The position numbers and the translations under genes are program-made. The notes under the pieces are model-generated. The model made no database searches and was not told the DNA's origin. It was given only the letters and a program-made list of their open reading frames with translations. DNA of 49,943 nt from Oscillospiraceae bacterium (GTDB taxonomy: Bacteria; Bacillota; Clostridia; Oscillospirales; Oscillospiraceae), in NCBI GenBank assembly GCA_017398725.1, contig JAFQFA010000020.1:1-49943 (forward strand), in the 5' to 3' direction. Of this stretch, positions 7,892-14,558 are shown piece after piece (positions within the stretch are counted from its first letter, which is position 1; each line of letters begins with the position of its first letter).

Positions 7892-8833
7892 ATGAGCTTT
7901 GCAAGCGATAAGGAAAAAGAACTGCAGGGAAAAGTGATCCCCCAAACCAAGCAGCCCGACTTCGAAGAATTCTGGATGGATGCCGTTGCCGAAATGCGGA
8001 AAGTTCCCTTGCAGATCAAGCGCAAGAAGATGAATACCCCCTATAGCGGCATGGTGACCACATGGGAGATCTCCTACAACACCCATGACGATACATGGAT
8101 CGATGCATACTTCTCTTATCCCACCGCCAAGGAAGGCCAGAAAATGCCTTGCGTGGCATGGTTCCACGGCGGCAGTCTGGAAAAGGGGCTGCATCTGGAT
8201 GTGGTGAATACCGGCGTTGCATGCTTTTCTGCCGATGTACGCGGTCAAGGCGGCACCAGCATCGACCGGGCAGTCTACCACAGCGGCGATATTAACGGAG
8301 CGCTGATGACCCGGGGCGTTCTGGATAAAAACGAATTTTATATGAAGCATATTTTCTTGGATGCTGTCCGGCAGATGGATGTGATCGCATCCTTGCCTGA
8401 GGTAGATCCGGAGCGGATCGTTACTTATGGCGGCAGCCAAGGCGGCGGCCTTTCCGTGGTAGCATCCGGTCTTTCCGGTCACAGCAAGAAGGCCTATGTG
8501 TCTGAGCCCAGCTTCTGCTGCATCAAGCAGCGGATCATTCTTGGCAGCCGGATCTTTGGCAGCACCAACGGCTTCCTGAAAAAGTATCCCGGCTACACGG
8601 ATCAGGTGTTTGAAACCGTCAGCTATTTTGATGTAAATAACATGGTCTCCTTCCTGAAGGTGCCCAGTATGTTCGTGATCGGTCTGGCTGACGATGTGTG
8701 CCTGCCGCACTTTGTGTATTCCGCTTACCACCATGCCGGCGGCGATAAACAGCTGTATGTCTACCCCTTCCAGCCTCACACCGAGATCAAAGACAGCAAA
8801 AACCTGATCCATGAAGAATTTACGAAACTGTAA
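7892..8833 (+). CDS. AXE1-family esterase (acetylxylan esterase / cephalosporin-C deacetylase type)
   Basis: 313 residues, close to the 318-325 of the AXE1 alpha/beta hydrolase family, which removes acetyl or other short acyl groups from sugars and related alcohols. The family start FEEFW (in QPDFEEFWMDA) is present. The nucleophile is Ser182 in TYGGSQGGGLS, the family's GxSQGG elbow. The acid is probably in GLADDVCLP and the base His in PFQPHTEIK near the C-terminus. No signal peptide, so it acts inside the cell, probably on an imported acylated compound that feeds the pathway. Only 3 nt from the upstream gene, with GAGGTG before the ATG. The acyl group is unknown. Confidence 0.88.
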   Translation: MSFASDKEKELQGKVIPQTKQPDFEEFWMDAVAEMRKVPLQIKRKKMNTPYSGMVTTWEISYNTHDDTWIDAYFSYPTAKEGQKMPCVAWFHGGSLEKGLHLDVVNTGVACFSADVRGQGGTSIDRAVYHSGDINGALMTRGVLDKNEFYMKHIFLDAVRQMDVIASLPEVDPERIVTYGGSQGGGLSVVASGLSGHSKKAYVSEPSFCCIKQRIILGSRIFGSTNGFLKKYPGYTDQVFETVSYFDVNNMVSFLKVPSMFVIGLADDVCLPHFVYSAYHHAGGDKQLYVYPFQPHTEIKDSKNLIHEEFTKL

Positions 8834-8846
8834 GGAGAGAAAAGTT

Positions 8847-9908
8847 ATGAAAAGAATCGTTACTTTGATCCTGAGCCTGATTTTGATGCTTAACCTGTTT
8901 GCCGCATGCGGCAATAACGCCCCTGCCGAGACTGCCGCACCTACCACTGAGGCCACCATCCCAGCCCAGAGCCCGGAAGAGGAAGCGGTATTTAAAATTC
9001 TGATGATCGGGCAGAGCCACGCGCAGGACGCCTCTTGGCTGGTGTGCGATGTGCTGAGTGCGGAAATGCCTGACCGGGAGTTCCTTGTGGCAGATATTTA
9101 TCAGCCGCTGCATCTGGATCAGCATATCAAGAACATCAAGGAAGACAATGCCGTCTATGATTATGCGGAGATCAAGAACGGCAGCGATCTGGTGATTACA
9201 CAGAATTTCAGCATCAATGTTGCGGTGAAGAAGCATCAGTGGGATCTGATCGTCTTCAATGAGGCCACATGGCCGCAAACCGAGGAAGCAAGCTATACCG
9301 ACGGCGATTTCCAGTGGCTGACCGATTGGCTGCGGGAGAATGCCGCATGGCCCTATTTCAAGTTTGCCTACAACGCCACATGGGCGCAGCCGGTTTCCAA
9401 GGAAAACTATGCCCCCGGTCGGCAGACCGCGCCGGACAGCTTCCGCGGCACCTATATCGAAAAGTTTGACGGAGATCGCACCAAGCACTTTGCCCGGATC
9501 TGCGAGATGATGGAAAAGTATGTGGAAACCGACCCTGACTACGACTTTGTGTTCCATAGCGGCACTGCCATCCAGTATGCCAGTGAGACCTTCGGCGTTC
9601 CGGAAGGTGACCCTATGCGCAGATACGAGCTGTACCGGGACTACACCCACATGTCTGATTTTGGCCGTCTGATCGTTGCATACCAGTGGTACTGCCAGAT
9701 TTTCGGGATCGAGGAGCTGAAGGAAGTCAATGTGAATATGATCCCTGCCCACATGCGGACAAAATGCGCCAAGATCTACGGCGATCTGCAGATCGACGAG
9801 ACCATGAAGCAGGCCATCATCGAGTCGGTCAATTATGCCCTGAAGAACCCCAACATCGCACCGCCCCAGACAGCCAGACAGACCCCTGTTCTGGAGCCGT
9901 TGTCCTAA
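8847..9908 (+). CDS. DUF4886 / SGNH-like lipoprotein
   Basis: 353 residues from ATG 8847, 9 nt after TAAGGAGAG; a longer frame from 8811 overlaps the esterase and is unlikely. The N-terminus is a lipoprotein signal ending LFAAC, with lipidated Cys21, then an Ala/Thr/Pro-rich linker. The catalytic region begins FKILMIGQSHAQDA; the Ser57 block fits the first SGNH-hydrolase motif. DYTHMSDFGR near 275 gives the late D-x-x-H motif carrying Asp and His. It is therefore a probable extracytoplasmic esterase or acyl hydrolase of the DUF4886 group. It ends the rightward catabolic operon and is followed by a strong terminator, suggesting it releases or trims the pathway's substrate outside the cell. Confidence 0.8.
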   Translation: MKRIVTLILSLILMLNLFAACGNNAPAETAAPTTEATIPAQSPEEEAVFKILMIGQSHAQDASWLVCDVLSAEMPDREFLVADIYQPLHLDQHIKNIKEDNAVYDYAEIKNGSDLVITQNFSINVAVKKHQWDLIVFNEATWPQTEEASYTDGDFQWLTDWLRENAAWPYFKFAYNATWAQPVSKENYAPGRQTAPDSFRGTYIEKFDGDRTKHFARICEMMEKYVETDPDYDFVFHSGTAIQYASETFGVPEGDPMRRYELYRDYTHMSDFGRLIVAYQWYCQIFGIEELKEVNVNMIPAHMRTKCAKIYGDLQIDETMKQAIIESVNYALKNPNIAPPQTARQTPVLEPLS

Positions 9909-9916
9909 AGAATCGC

Positions 9917-9954
9917 AATCGCCCCGTTGTCAACCGGCAACGGGGCGATTTTTA
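9917..9954 (+). terminator. Rho-independent terminator of the rightward catabolic operon
   Basis: A perfect 13-bp stem (9917-9929 with 9938-9950) and 8-nt loop, followed by a run of T. It lies 8 nt after the lipoprotein stop codon. The stem is AATCGCCCCGTTG and its complement, so it may also stop transcription from the other side. Confidence 0.92.
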
Positions 9955-10142
9955 TTCAGTTTTGTTTTGCTCTTCTGCCGGATCGGCAAGGGTATCAAGG
10001 CTGCTTCTCCCTATATAAAATCCCGATTTACCCTCCTGCGGCATTGCTATGGGCGGTGGGCAACAAAATACTTTTGTGCCTTCTTATTTCGTTTTTTCCT
10101 GAATTTGGATAAAACATTACAAAATTTTTAATGCAAATGTAC
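9955..10142. other. Intergenic stretch without recognised gene
   Basis: Runs from the terminator to the first surface-protein promoter. It becomes AT-rich just before the promoter (runs of A and T around 10110-10135), as an UP-element would. No credible coding frame, RNA gene or repeat is seen here. Confidence 0.5.
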
Positions 10143-10198
10143 TTTACAAAGGGGCTTGACTGTGCTACAATGTTAGAACACAGTGGTGTAGTGTAGGG
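10143..10198 (+). promoter_or_regulatory. Promoter and conserved start region of surface-protein unit 1
   Basis: TTTACA (10143-10148), exactly 17 bases, TACAAT (10166-10171). The next 27 bases (10172-10198) match 25 of 27 positions downstream of an identical promoter at 13871-13926. They contain ACAC-AGTG-GTGT, a short inverted repeat, and end in GTAGGG. Because the two spacers differ while the boxes and the downstream block agree, the shared block could be an operator or an early-transcript signal. Confidence 0.75.
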
Positions 10199-10691
10199 GC
10201 AGTGTGTCCATTTCGCGAACCCCGGTGCTGCATAAGCAATATACATATTTATATATGCAGCCCCACCGCTTGCAGCCAAATCGTGGCTCCACAGTTCGCT
10301 TCTTCTTGCCCCCCCGCGCTTGCGAGGGGGGTGGCCCGAAAGGGCCGGGGGAGCGGTGTGGGAAAGTAAGCTTGCTTGCTTTCTGTTGCGGCGCTCCGGC
10401 TGATCCGGTCTCGCCACCCGGACCCCCGGTTCCCGCGGTATCCCCTTTGGCTTCAAGTGCATACCCCCGGTAGGGGAGAGTCTTGACCCTCCCTTGCGGC
10501 GAAGGCGGCAACCGCCACCTTTCAACGCGCAGCCGAACCTTTGCCGCGTGGGAGGCTCAAGAGCCTCCCCCATGCAGAGGAAGTCCCTCCCCTGAACTAC
10601 ATTGTACATGTTACTGTTCCCGCATCTATCCCGCTGTGAAACCCCTGCGGAGAGATCTCCGCAAATCTGTAATAGGAGGAAATAAACAAGA
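10172..10691 (+). promoter_or_regulatory. Long structured 5' leader of surface-protein unit 1
   Basis: About 515 nt separate the predicted transcription start (near 10178) from the ATG at 10692. The leader is GC-rich and full of hairpins: a C/G-run stem at 10309-10331, GGCCC-GAAA-GGGCC at 10333-10346, a 9-bp inverted repeat at 10550-10569, and TGCGGAGA-GA-TCTCCGCA at 10646-10663 just before the ribosome site AGGAGG. No known riboswitch is recognised. Parts may be inserted palindromic repeats rather than a regulatory RNA. Confidence 0.55.
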
Positions 10692-12668
10692 ATGAAAAAG
10701 CGTATTATTACACTTCTGGCAGTTCTGGCACTGTTGGTCACTTGCGCAGTGTTTGCTGTTCAGGGCGCGGAAGGCACTGCTCCCACTGTGCTGAGCACCT
10801 TCAAGTGCCCCTGCAGCACTTGTACCGAAACGCGTAAAACCACCACAACCTACACTTGCCCTGCATGGAGCGATTGGACGGTTATTACGACTTCTACATC
10901 CAAGAGTGTGGCCGCTGGACATTACTATGTTCCCAGTGGCACGCTCACCACGACTGTCCAGCTGACACCTACAGCAAATAGTGAGGTCGTAATCTTGGTT
11001 GATGGCACCCAATGGACTGTGCCGAGCAGAGGCATAAATCTGGTCAGTGCAGGTTCTAAATTGCATCTGATTGGCAACAACGGTGCTGTAATTAAGGTAT
11101 CTCCTGCTTCCGGCACTCAGGGTTCCTTGGCTCAGATCGGAAACCAGACTAGTGGAACTTACGACTACCATGTCTACGGAGACCTGACTTTTAAAAACAA
11201 GGGTACAGACACCAGTGCTCAGGGCGGCTATTTTAGAATGGTTCGTGGTAGACTGTTTGTCCACGATTCTGCCAATTTGGGTCTGACTGACAGTACCAAG
11301 GATCCTGTTTTCTACGGCATCGAGACGAAAAGTGGTACCTATGGTGGTGTGGTGGCAACAACTGGCTATGGTGGTATCAATGTTTATTTGGAAGCGGGTA
11401 CATTCCATAGCGGCAGTACCGGCTCGATCTACATGGGTATAAGCAGCAATTTGTATATTTCGGGTGATACCAATTTCGTAACCGCTACTGGTGGCACCTA
11501 TGATATCTACAGAACTAAAGGCACCGTCAATGTCACCACCGATTGGTGCGACAATGACAACACCGGCTTCCGCCTGAAAGACGCAACAATTACTGCTAAA
11601 ATTACATCTGTAGGCAATGGCGGACTTTGCGATGAGGATGTCATTTTATATGGCACTCTGAGCGGAACTACTTTCCAAAAGGCGACTTCCGGCGGTGATG
11701 GCAAGTCTCCTGAAACCGGAATTGTTTTGGATTTCCCTGATCGGGATAATCCTCCGCTGCATAGAATTTCCGGCAGCGGCTATGTTGGTTTCATTACTCC
11801 CCGTTCCGTGGTCTATAAGAATGGTGTGTCCACCGGCCACTGGGGTATGCGACCGCAGGATGCTTTCCCGTGGTACCGTGATACCACCGGCACAAAGCAT
11901 CTGAAGATATGGGCTGATTGGACTGGTACCAGCTCTACCACCGTTACCATCGACAATCTGTATGTGGATGCCAACGGCTTTGATACCAAGTGGAAGACTA
12001 ACGCCAATATGGATCTGTATGTGTTCGACAGCGCGGCAACGACCGATGCTGCCGGCGCAACGGTTACCGTAGCCTCTGGCGATGCCGGCAAGGTCCACTT
12101 TGTGGCTAAGAATGGCGATGCTACCTATATTCTGGCTCCCACTGCAACTGCAGGCGAGTACACCGTTAACAAGATCGAGGGTGTTACTGCTTCCATGAAG
12201 AGCGTGACTGTGCGTCCCAGTGCCAATGGTATTTATTATACCGCAAAGATGGGCACCGGAATTACCGCTCCCACTGGCGTGGCTGATCTGCTGTCCATCG
12301 GCGTGGCTGTTTCCTTGCAAGAGGATGCGAAAACACTGGCTACCACTGCTTGGACCAAGTCCGATCCCGGTGCTACCACCGGTAACGGCATTCTGGTCAA
12401 GAACATCATCAAAGATGGCAATGTCACCAATGTTGGCACTGCTATCTACGCCCGTCCCTGCGTCACCTACAACGATGAGCTGGTTTACATGGGCGAGTAC
12501 GTAAAGGATGGCGAGGGTAATGCTTACTCTCTGACCGGCGTGATGAAGCTGATGAACGACAATGCTGGCGCTCTGGCAGGCGCTGGCGGCTTGGATTCTG
12601 CAAAGGCCTTCTACACCAAGTGGAAGGTGCCCTGTGGTTGGGACTTTGCTAACCTCGAGACTGCTTGA
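10692..12668 (+). CDS. Secreted surface protein with Cys-rich/HYY module and beta-helix-like region
   Basis: 658 residues. A classical signal peptide spans 1-26 (charged KKR, hydrophobic core, cleavage near AVQGA). Immediately after it comes a cysteine module: CPCSTC at 39-44, a further Cys near 56, W-S-D-W, then AGHYYVPSG. The same Cys..Trp..HYY pattern occurs three times in the 2381-residue protein at 14559-21704. Next is a region rich in Thr, Gly and Asn with short strand-like repeats (LHLIGNNGAVI, LTFKNKGTD, INVYLEAGTFHSG) that suggests a parallel beta-helix. The C-terminal 250 residues are Ala/Thr-rich beta-sandwich-like, with ARPCVTYNDELVYMGEYV near the end. No LPxTG, dockerin or SLH domain is seen, so anchoring is unclear. 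AGGAGG precedes the ATG. Adhesin or envelope role inferred. Confidence 0.8.
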   Translation: MKKRIITLLAVLALLVTCAVFAVQGAEGTAPTVLSTFKCPCSTCTETRKTTTTYTCPAWSDWTVITTSTSKSVAAGHYYVPSGTLTTTVQLTPTANSEVVILVDGTQWTVPSRGINLVSAGSKLHLIGNNGAVIKVSPASGTQGSLAQIGNQTSGTYDYHVYGDLTFKNKGTDTSAQGGYFRMVRGRLFVHDSANLGLTDSTKDPVFYGIETKSGTYGGVVATTGYGGINVYLEAGTFHSGSTGSIYMGISSNLYISGDTNFVTATGGTYDIYRTKGTVNVTTDWCDNDNTGFRLKDATITAKITSVGNGGLCDEDVILYGTLSGTTFQKATSGGDGKSPETGIVLDFPDRDNPPLHRISGSGYVGFITPRSVVYKNGVSTGHWGMRPQDAFPWYRDTTGTKHLKIWADWTGTSSTTVTIDNLYVDANGFDTKWKTNANMDLYVFDSAATTDAAGATVTVASGDAGKVHFVAKNGDATYILAPTATAGEYTVNKIEGVTASMKSVTVRPSANGIYYTAKMGTGITAPTGVADLLSIGVAVSLQEDAKTLATTAWTKSDPGATTGNGILVKNIIKDGNVTNVGTAIYARPCVTYNDELVYMGEYVKDGEGNAYSLTGVMKLMNDNAGALAGAGGLDSAKAFYTKWKVPCGWDFANLETA

Positions 12669-12685
12669 TAAGGAGGAAAAAGCTA

Positions 12686-12853
12686 ATGAAGAAGATTTAT
12701 ACTGCTCCTGAGGCTGAACTCCTCTGCTTCCGTCCCGTGGAAGAGCTGGCCCTGCAAGGCGGCGTCGCTATGGACAACCTGCTGGACACCAAGGGCTTTC
12801 AGACTGCTGCCAAGGATGGCGGCGCCAGCGACTTTACCTTCAATTTCTCCTAA
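12686..12853 (+). CDS. Small peptide gene following the surface protein
   Basis: 55 residues from ATG 12686, 7 nt after AAGGAGGAAAA; a frame from 12665 lacks a ribosome site. It begins MKKIYTAPEAELLCFRPVEE and ends DGGASDFTFNFS. The start MKKxYxxPExExxxF resembles a widespread, uncharacterised class of short proteins in gut Firmicutes and Bacteroidetes that often begin MKKxYxKPxxE. It has one Cys and no signal peptide or membrane segment. It lies 17 nt after the 658-residue protein, so it is co-transcribed with it. Possible roles are a peptide precursor, a chaperone-like partner or a regulator; none is shown. Confidence 0.7.
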   Translation: MKKIYTAPEAELLCFRPVEELALQGGVAMDNLLDTKGFQTAAKDGGASDFTFNFS

Positions 12854-12879
12854 TTGAAGAAACAAAAGTGAATTCACCC

Positions 12880-12903
12880 CGCAGGGGACTTCGGTCCCCT
12901 GCG
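12880..12903. repeat. Stable hairpin with TTCG loop
   Basis: CGCAGGGGAC-TTCG-GTCCCCTGCG, a perfect 10-bp stem closed by a UUCG-type tetraloop, 27 nt after the small peptide gene. No T run follows, so it is more likely a message-stabilising hairpin or palindromic repeat than a terminator. Confidence 0.65.
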
Positions 12904-12913
12904 TGGGTACGCC

Positions 12914-12955
12914 AAACGGCGGGGAATGGAGTGGCTCTCCATCCCCCGCCGTTTT
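12914..12955 (+). terminator. Probable terminator of surface-protein unit 1
   Basis: Arm AAACGGCGGGGAATGGAG (12914-12931) pairs with 12937-12954 with a single A-C mismatch and a 5-nt loop, followed by TTTT overlapping the stem end. The T run is short, so it may be a weak terminator or another palindromic repeat. Confidence 0.55.
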
Positions 12956-12978
12956 CCGTGCGCATACCGCGCCATCTC

Positions 12979-13050
12979 GTAGGGCGGGGGCTCTGCTCCC
13001 GCCGCTCGTGCGCAAAGGTTCTTTCCGGCGGGACCAAGGCCCCGCCCTAC
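12979..13050. repeat. 72-bp REP/BIME-like double hairpin, copy A
   Basis: Starts GTAGGGCGGGG and ends with its inverse CCCCGCCCTAC (11-bp terminal repeat). It contains two hairpins: one around GCGGGGGC-TCT-GCTCCCGC, and one around GGCGGGACC-AA-GGCCCCGCC. Copy B, the same 72 bp with only a handful of differences, lies on the other side of the tyrosine transposase gene. The GTAG foot is the signature that E. coli REP transposase needs next to its hairpin (established knowledge), so this is a likely substrate of the enzyme encoded at 13118. Confidence 0.85.
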
Positions 13051-13071
13051 AGCTGGATTCTTCACGGGCTC

Positions 13072-13100
13072 TTGCGCAAGGCTGCATTATGTTGTATAAT
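13072..13100 (+). promoter_or_regulatory. Promoter of the tyrosine transposase gene
   Basis: TTGCGC (13072-13077), 17 bases, TATAAT (13095-13100). Transcription would start near 13107, only about 11 nt before the ATG at 13118, and no good ribosome site is present. Translation should be weak or nearly leaderless, which would keep transposase levels low. Confidence 0.6.
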
Positions 13101-13117
13101 TTGTTACGGTGATTGAA

Positions 13118-13618
13118 ATGGAAAATTGCTTTCCAAAAAGAAAACATCCAAGATTGAAAAACTTTGATTATAGCAATGCGGGTGCATACTATATAACAAT
13201 TTGCGCCCACAATCGTCGCTGCTTGTTTTCGAAGATTGTTGGCGGTGGCGATAATCCTGCGCAACTGATATATTTGCCATTTGGTAAAGTTGCGGAGGAA
13301 CAGTTGCATTTGCTTGAGAATAGATACCCTTCGTTAAAGATAGATCAATATGTAATCATGCCGAATCACATTCACGTAATTTTTACGCTTGGTGAACAGG
13401 TGAAATTGGATTGCAAACCGTCAATATGTGATATTGTTTGCGCGTATAAATCTTTAACGACCAAGGCGTGTAAGCAATTAAGACCTATCGATAAGCTCTT
13501 TCAGACATCGTTTTATGAGCATGTTATTCGCGGCAGTCGGGATTATGATGAAATTGCAGAGTATATCGCAAACAATCCGAAGCAATGGGAATTGGATCAT
13601 CTATATAGCAAGGAATAA
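13118..13618 (+). CDS. REP-associated tyrosine transposase (IS200-like Y1 family)
   Basis: 166 residues from ATG 13118; GTG at 13109 is an alternative. It is a single-domain HUH nuclease: YYITICAHNRRCLF at 24-37, the metal-binding pair His84 and His86 in MPNHIHVIFTL, and Tyr149 in the block DYDEIAEYIANNPKQWELD, the expected catalytic tyrosine. These features match REP-associated Y1 transposases (RAYT), which cut single-stranded REP hairpins. It is flanked by near-identical 72-bp double hairpins at 12979-13050 and 13624-13695, both beginning GTAG and ending CTAC. AT-richer codon use than its neighbours suggests a separate origin. A domesticated housekeeping role is possible, as in enterobacteria. 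Confidence 0.9.
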   Translation: MENCFPKRKHPRLKNFDYSNAGAYYITICAHNRRCLFSKIVGGGDNPAQLIYLPFGKVAEEQLHLLENRYPSLKIDQYVIMPNHIHVIFTLGEQVKLDCKPSICDIVCAYKSLTTKACKQLRPIDKLFQTSFYEHVIRGSRDYDEIAEYIANNPKQWELDHLYSKE

Positions 13619-13623
13619 TAACC

Positions 13624-13695
13624 GTAGGGCGGGGGCTCTGCTCCCGCCGCATAAACGCAAAGGTTCTTTCCGGCGGGACTAAGGCCCCGCCCTAC
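13624..13695. repeat. 72-bp REP/BIME-like double hairpin, copy B
   Basis: Same length and ends as copy A (GTAGGGCGGGG...CCCCGCCCTAC), 5 nt after the transposase stop codon. Differences from copy A are confined mainly to the 6-nt spacer between the two hairpins and one base in the second loop. The direct orientation of A and B brackets the transposase gene symmetrically. Confidence 0.85.
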
Positions 13696-13753
13696 ATGTT
13701 GCGGTCGGCAGGAAAACTTGCCGAATATGCTAAAATAACCACACAAACATGCA

Positions 13754-13790
13754 AAATCCGCTTCCACAGGTTGTGGTAGCGGATTTTTTT
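13754..13790 (+). terminator. Rho-independent terminator after the transposase unit
   Basis: Arms 13754-13768 and 13772-13786 (AAATCCGCTTCCACA and its complement, one T-T mismatch), 3-nt loop, then T to 13790. It isolates the transposase unit from the second surface-protein promoter. Confidence 0.85.
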
Positions 13791-13870
13791 GTGTCAATAT
13801 ATGGTATGCGGCAAATGGAAAATTTGGCGGGAATCATGGGAAATTTGTTAAAAATCTGCCCATATTTCTC

Positions 13871-13926
13871 TTTACAATTGACCGGTCATATGCTACAATG
13901 TTAGAACACAATGGTGTACTGTAGGG
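13871..13926 (+). promoter_or_regulatory. Promoter and conserved start region of surface-protein unit 2
   Basis: TTTACA (13871-13876), 17 bases, TACAAT (13894-13899), followed by a 27-base block (13900-13926) that matches 10172-10198 at all but two positions. Further similarity (G-rich, then G-C/T-CCCATTT) continues to about 13945. Boxes and spacing are identical to those of unit 1. Confidence 0.75.
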
Positions 13927-14558
13927 TTCGTGCGCCCATTTTACATAATGCCCTTGTGTACCGGTGCAAAACAGGAATTCGCAAAGTTCTTCTTCTGCAA
14001 GCACTTTCGGCGTTTTCGCAGCGCCGTGAACCCCTAGTTTTCAGCAGCGTTTTCAGCCGTGCCGCCGAGGCTTGCCGCGGATGGTGTCAAGGTAGGCCCG
14101 GAGCAGGGTCGGAAAGGCTGCTGTAGCGAATATTTTTCACCCCGGGGCGCCTGCCCCAAGCATACTTGCCCAATTGAGCAAGCCCTTCATCCCAAAGCGG
14201 TATCGTTATTCCCATGCCCCACGCCACATCGGTGCGTAGGGGAGGGGCAGTGCCCCTCCCAAATTTCCGGTAAGGCCATGGAAGTGTGGGAGGGGCATTG
14301 CCCCACCCCTACGAAGGACAGGGGAATGACTAATACCGTCGCAAGGCGCTTTTTTCGCATCCCCCGCTGGGGATGCCGCACGGGAAACACCTTGCATAAT
14401 GTGTCCGGCTTTACCCGGCGGTGGCATTGTACGCCCGGTAACCGGCGATGATTTGGGAATGCAGGAGACTGCTCATGCAGAAAAGTATGGGGCATAGCCC
14501 AAACCAGCGAAACCTCAATCACGCGGCACTTTCGTGCCGTCCCAGAAAGGGGATCCCT
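13900..14558 (+). promoter_or_regulatory. Long 5' leader of surface-protein unit 2
   Basis: About 650 nt from the predicted start (near 13906) to the ATG at 14559. It holds a near-palindrome at 14165-14182 (CTTGCCCAATTGAGCAAG), a 77-bp double-hairpin repeat at 14236-14312, and no convincing coding frame with a ribosome site. Apart from the first 45 bases or so it does not obviously match leader 1. Confidence 0.5.
14236..14312. repeat. 77-bp GTAG...CTAC double-hairpin repeat of a second type
   Basis: The first and last 25 bases are inverted repeats with two mismatches: GTAGGGGAGGGGCAGTGCCC at the left end, with the right-end complement starting GTAGGGGTGGGGCAATGCCC. Each end itself folds (GAGGGGCA-G-TGCCCCTC type). 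It has the same GTAG foot as the transposase-flanking repeats but a different body, so it may be a second REP family served by the same or another enzyme. It lies inside the leader of the giant protein. Confidence 0.75.

Noticed and set aside
10157-10171. TTGACT as the -35 of the surface-protein promoter
   Set aside because: It lies only 4 bases from the TACAAT box. TTTACA at 10143 has the correct 17-bp spacing and is conserved in the second copy, where the matching region differs.
10028-10741. Overlapping minus-strand frames across the leader of surface-protein unit 1
   Set aside because: They consist of translated GC-rich hairpins (Pro/Arg/Gly runs), have no ribosome site, and run against a good promoter and leader.
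14060-14125. A stretch in leader 2 (GGCCCGGAGCAGGGTCGGAAAGGCTGCTG) faintly like the SRP RNA core
   Set aside because: The invariant GGTCAGGTCCGGAAGGAAGCAGC-type order is not kept and the flanking stem cannot be drawn, so no RNA gene is called.
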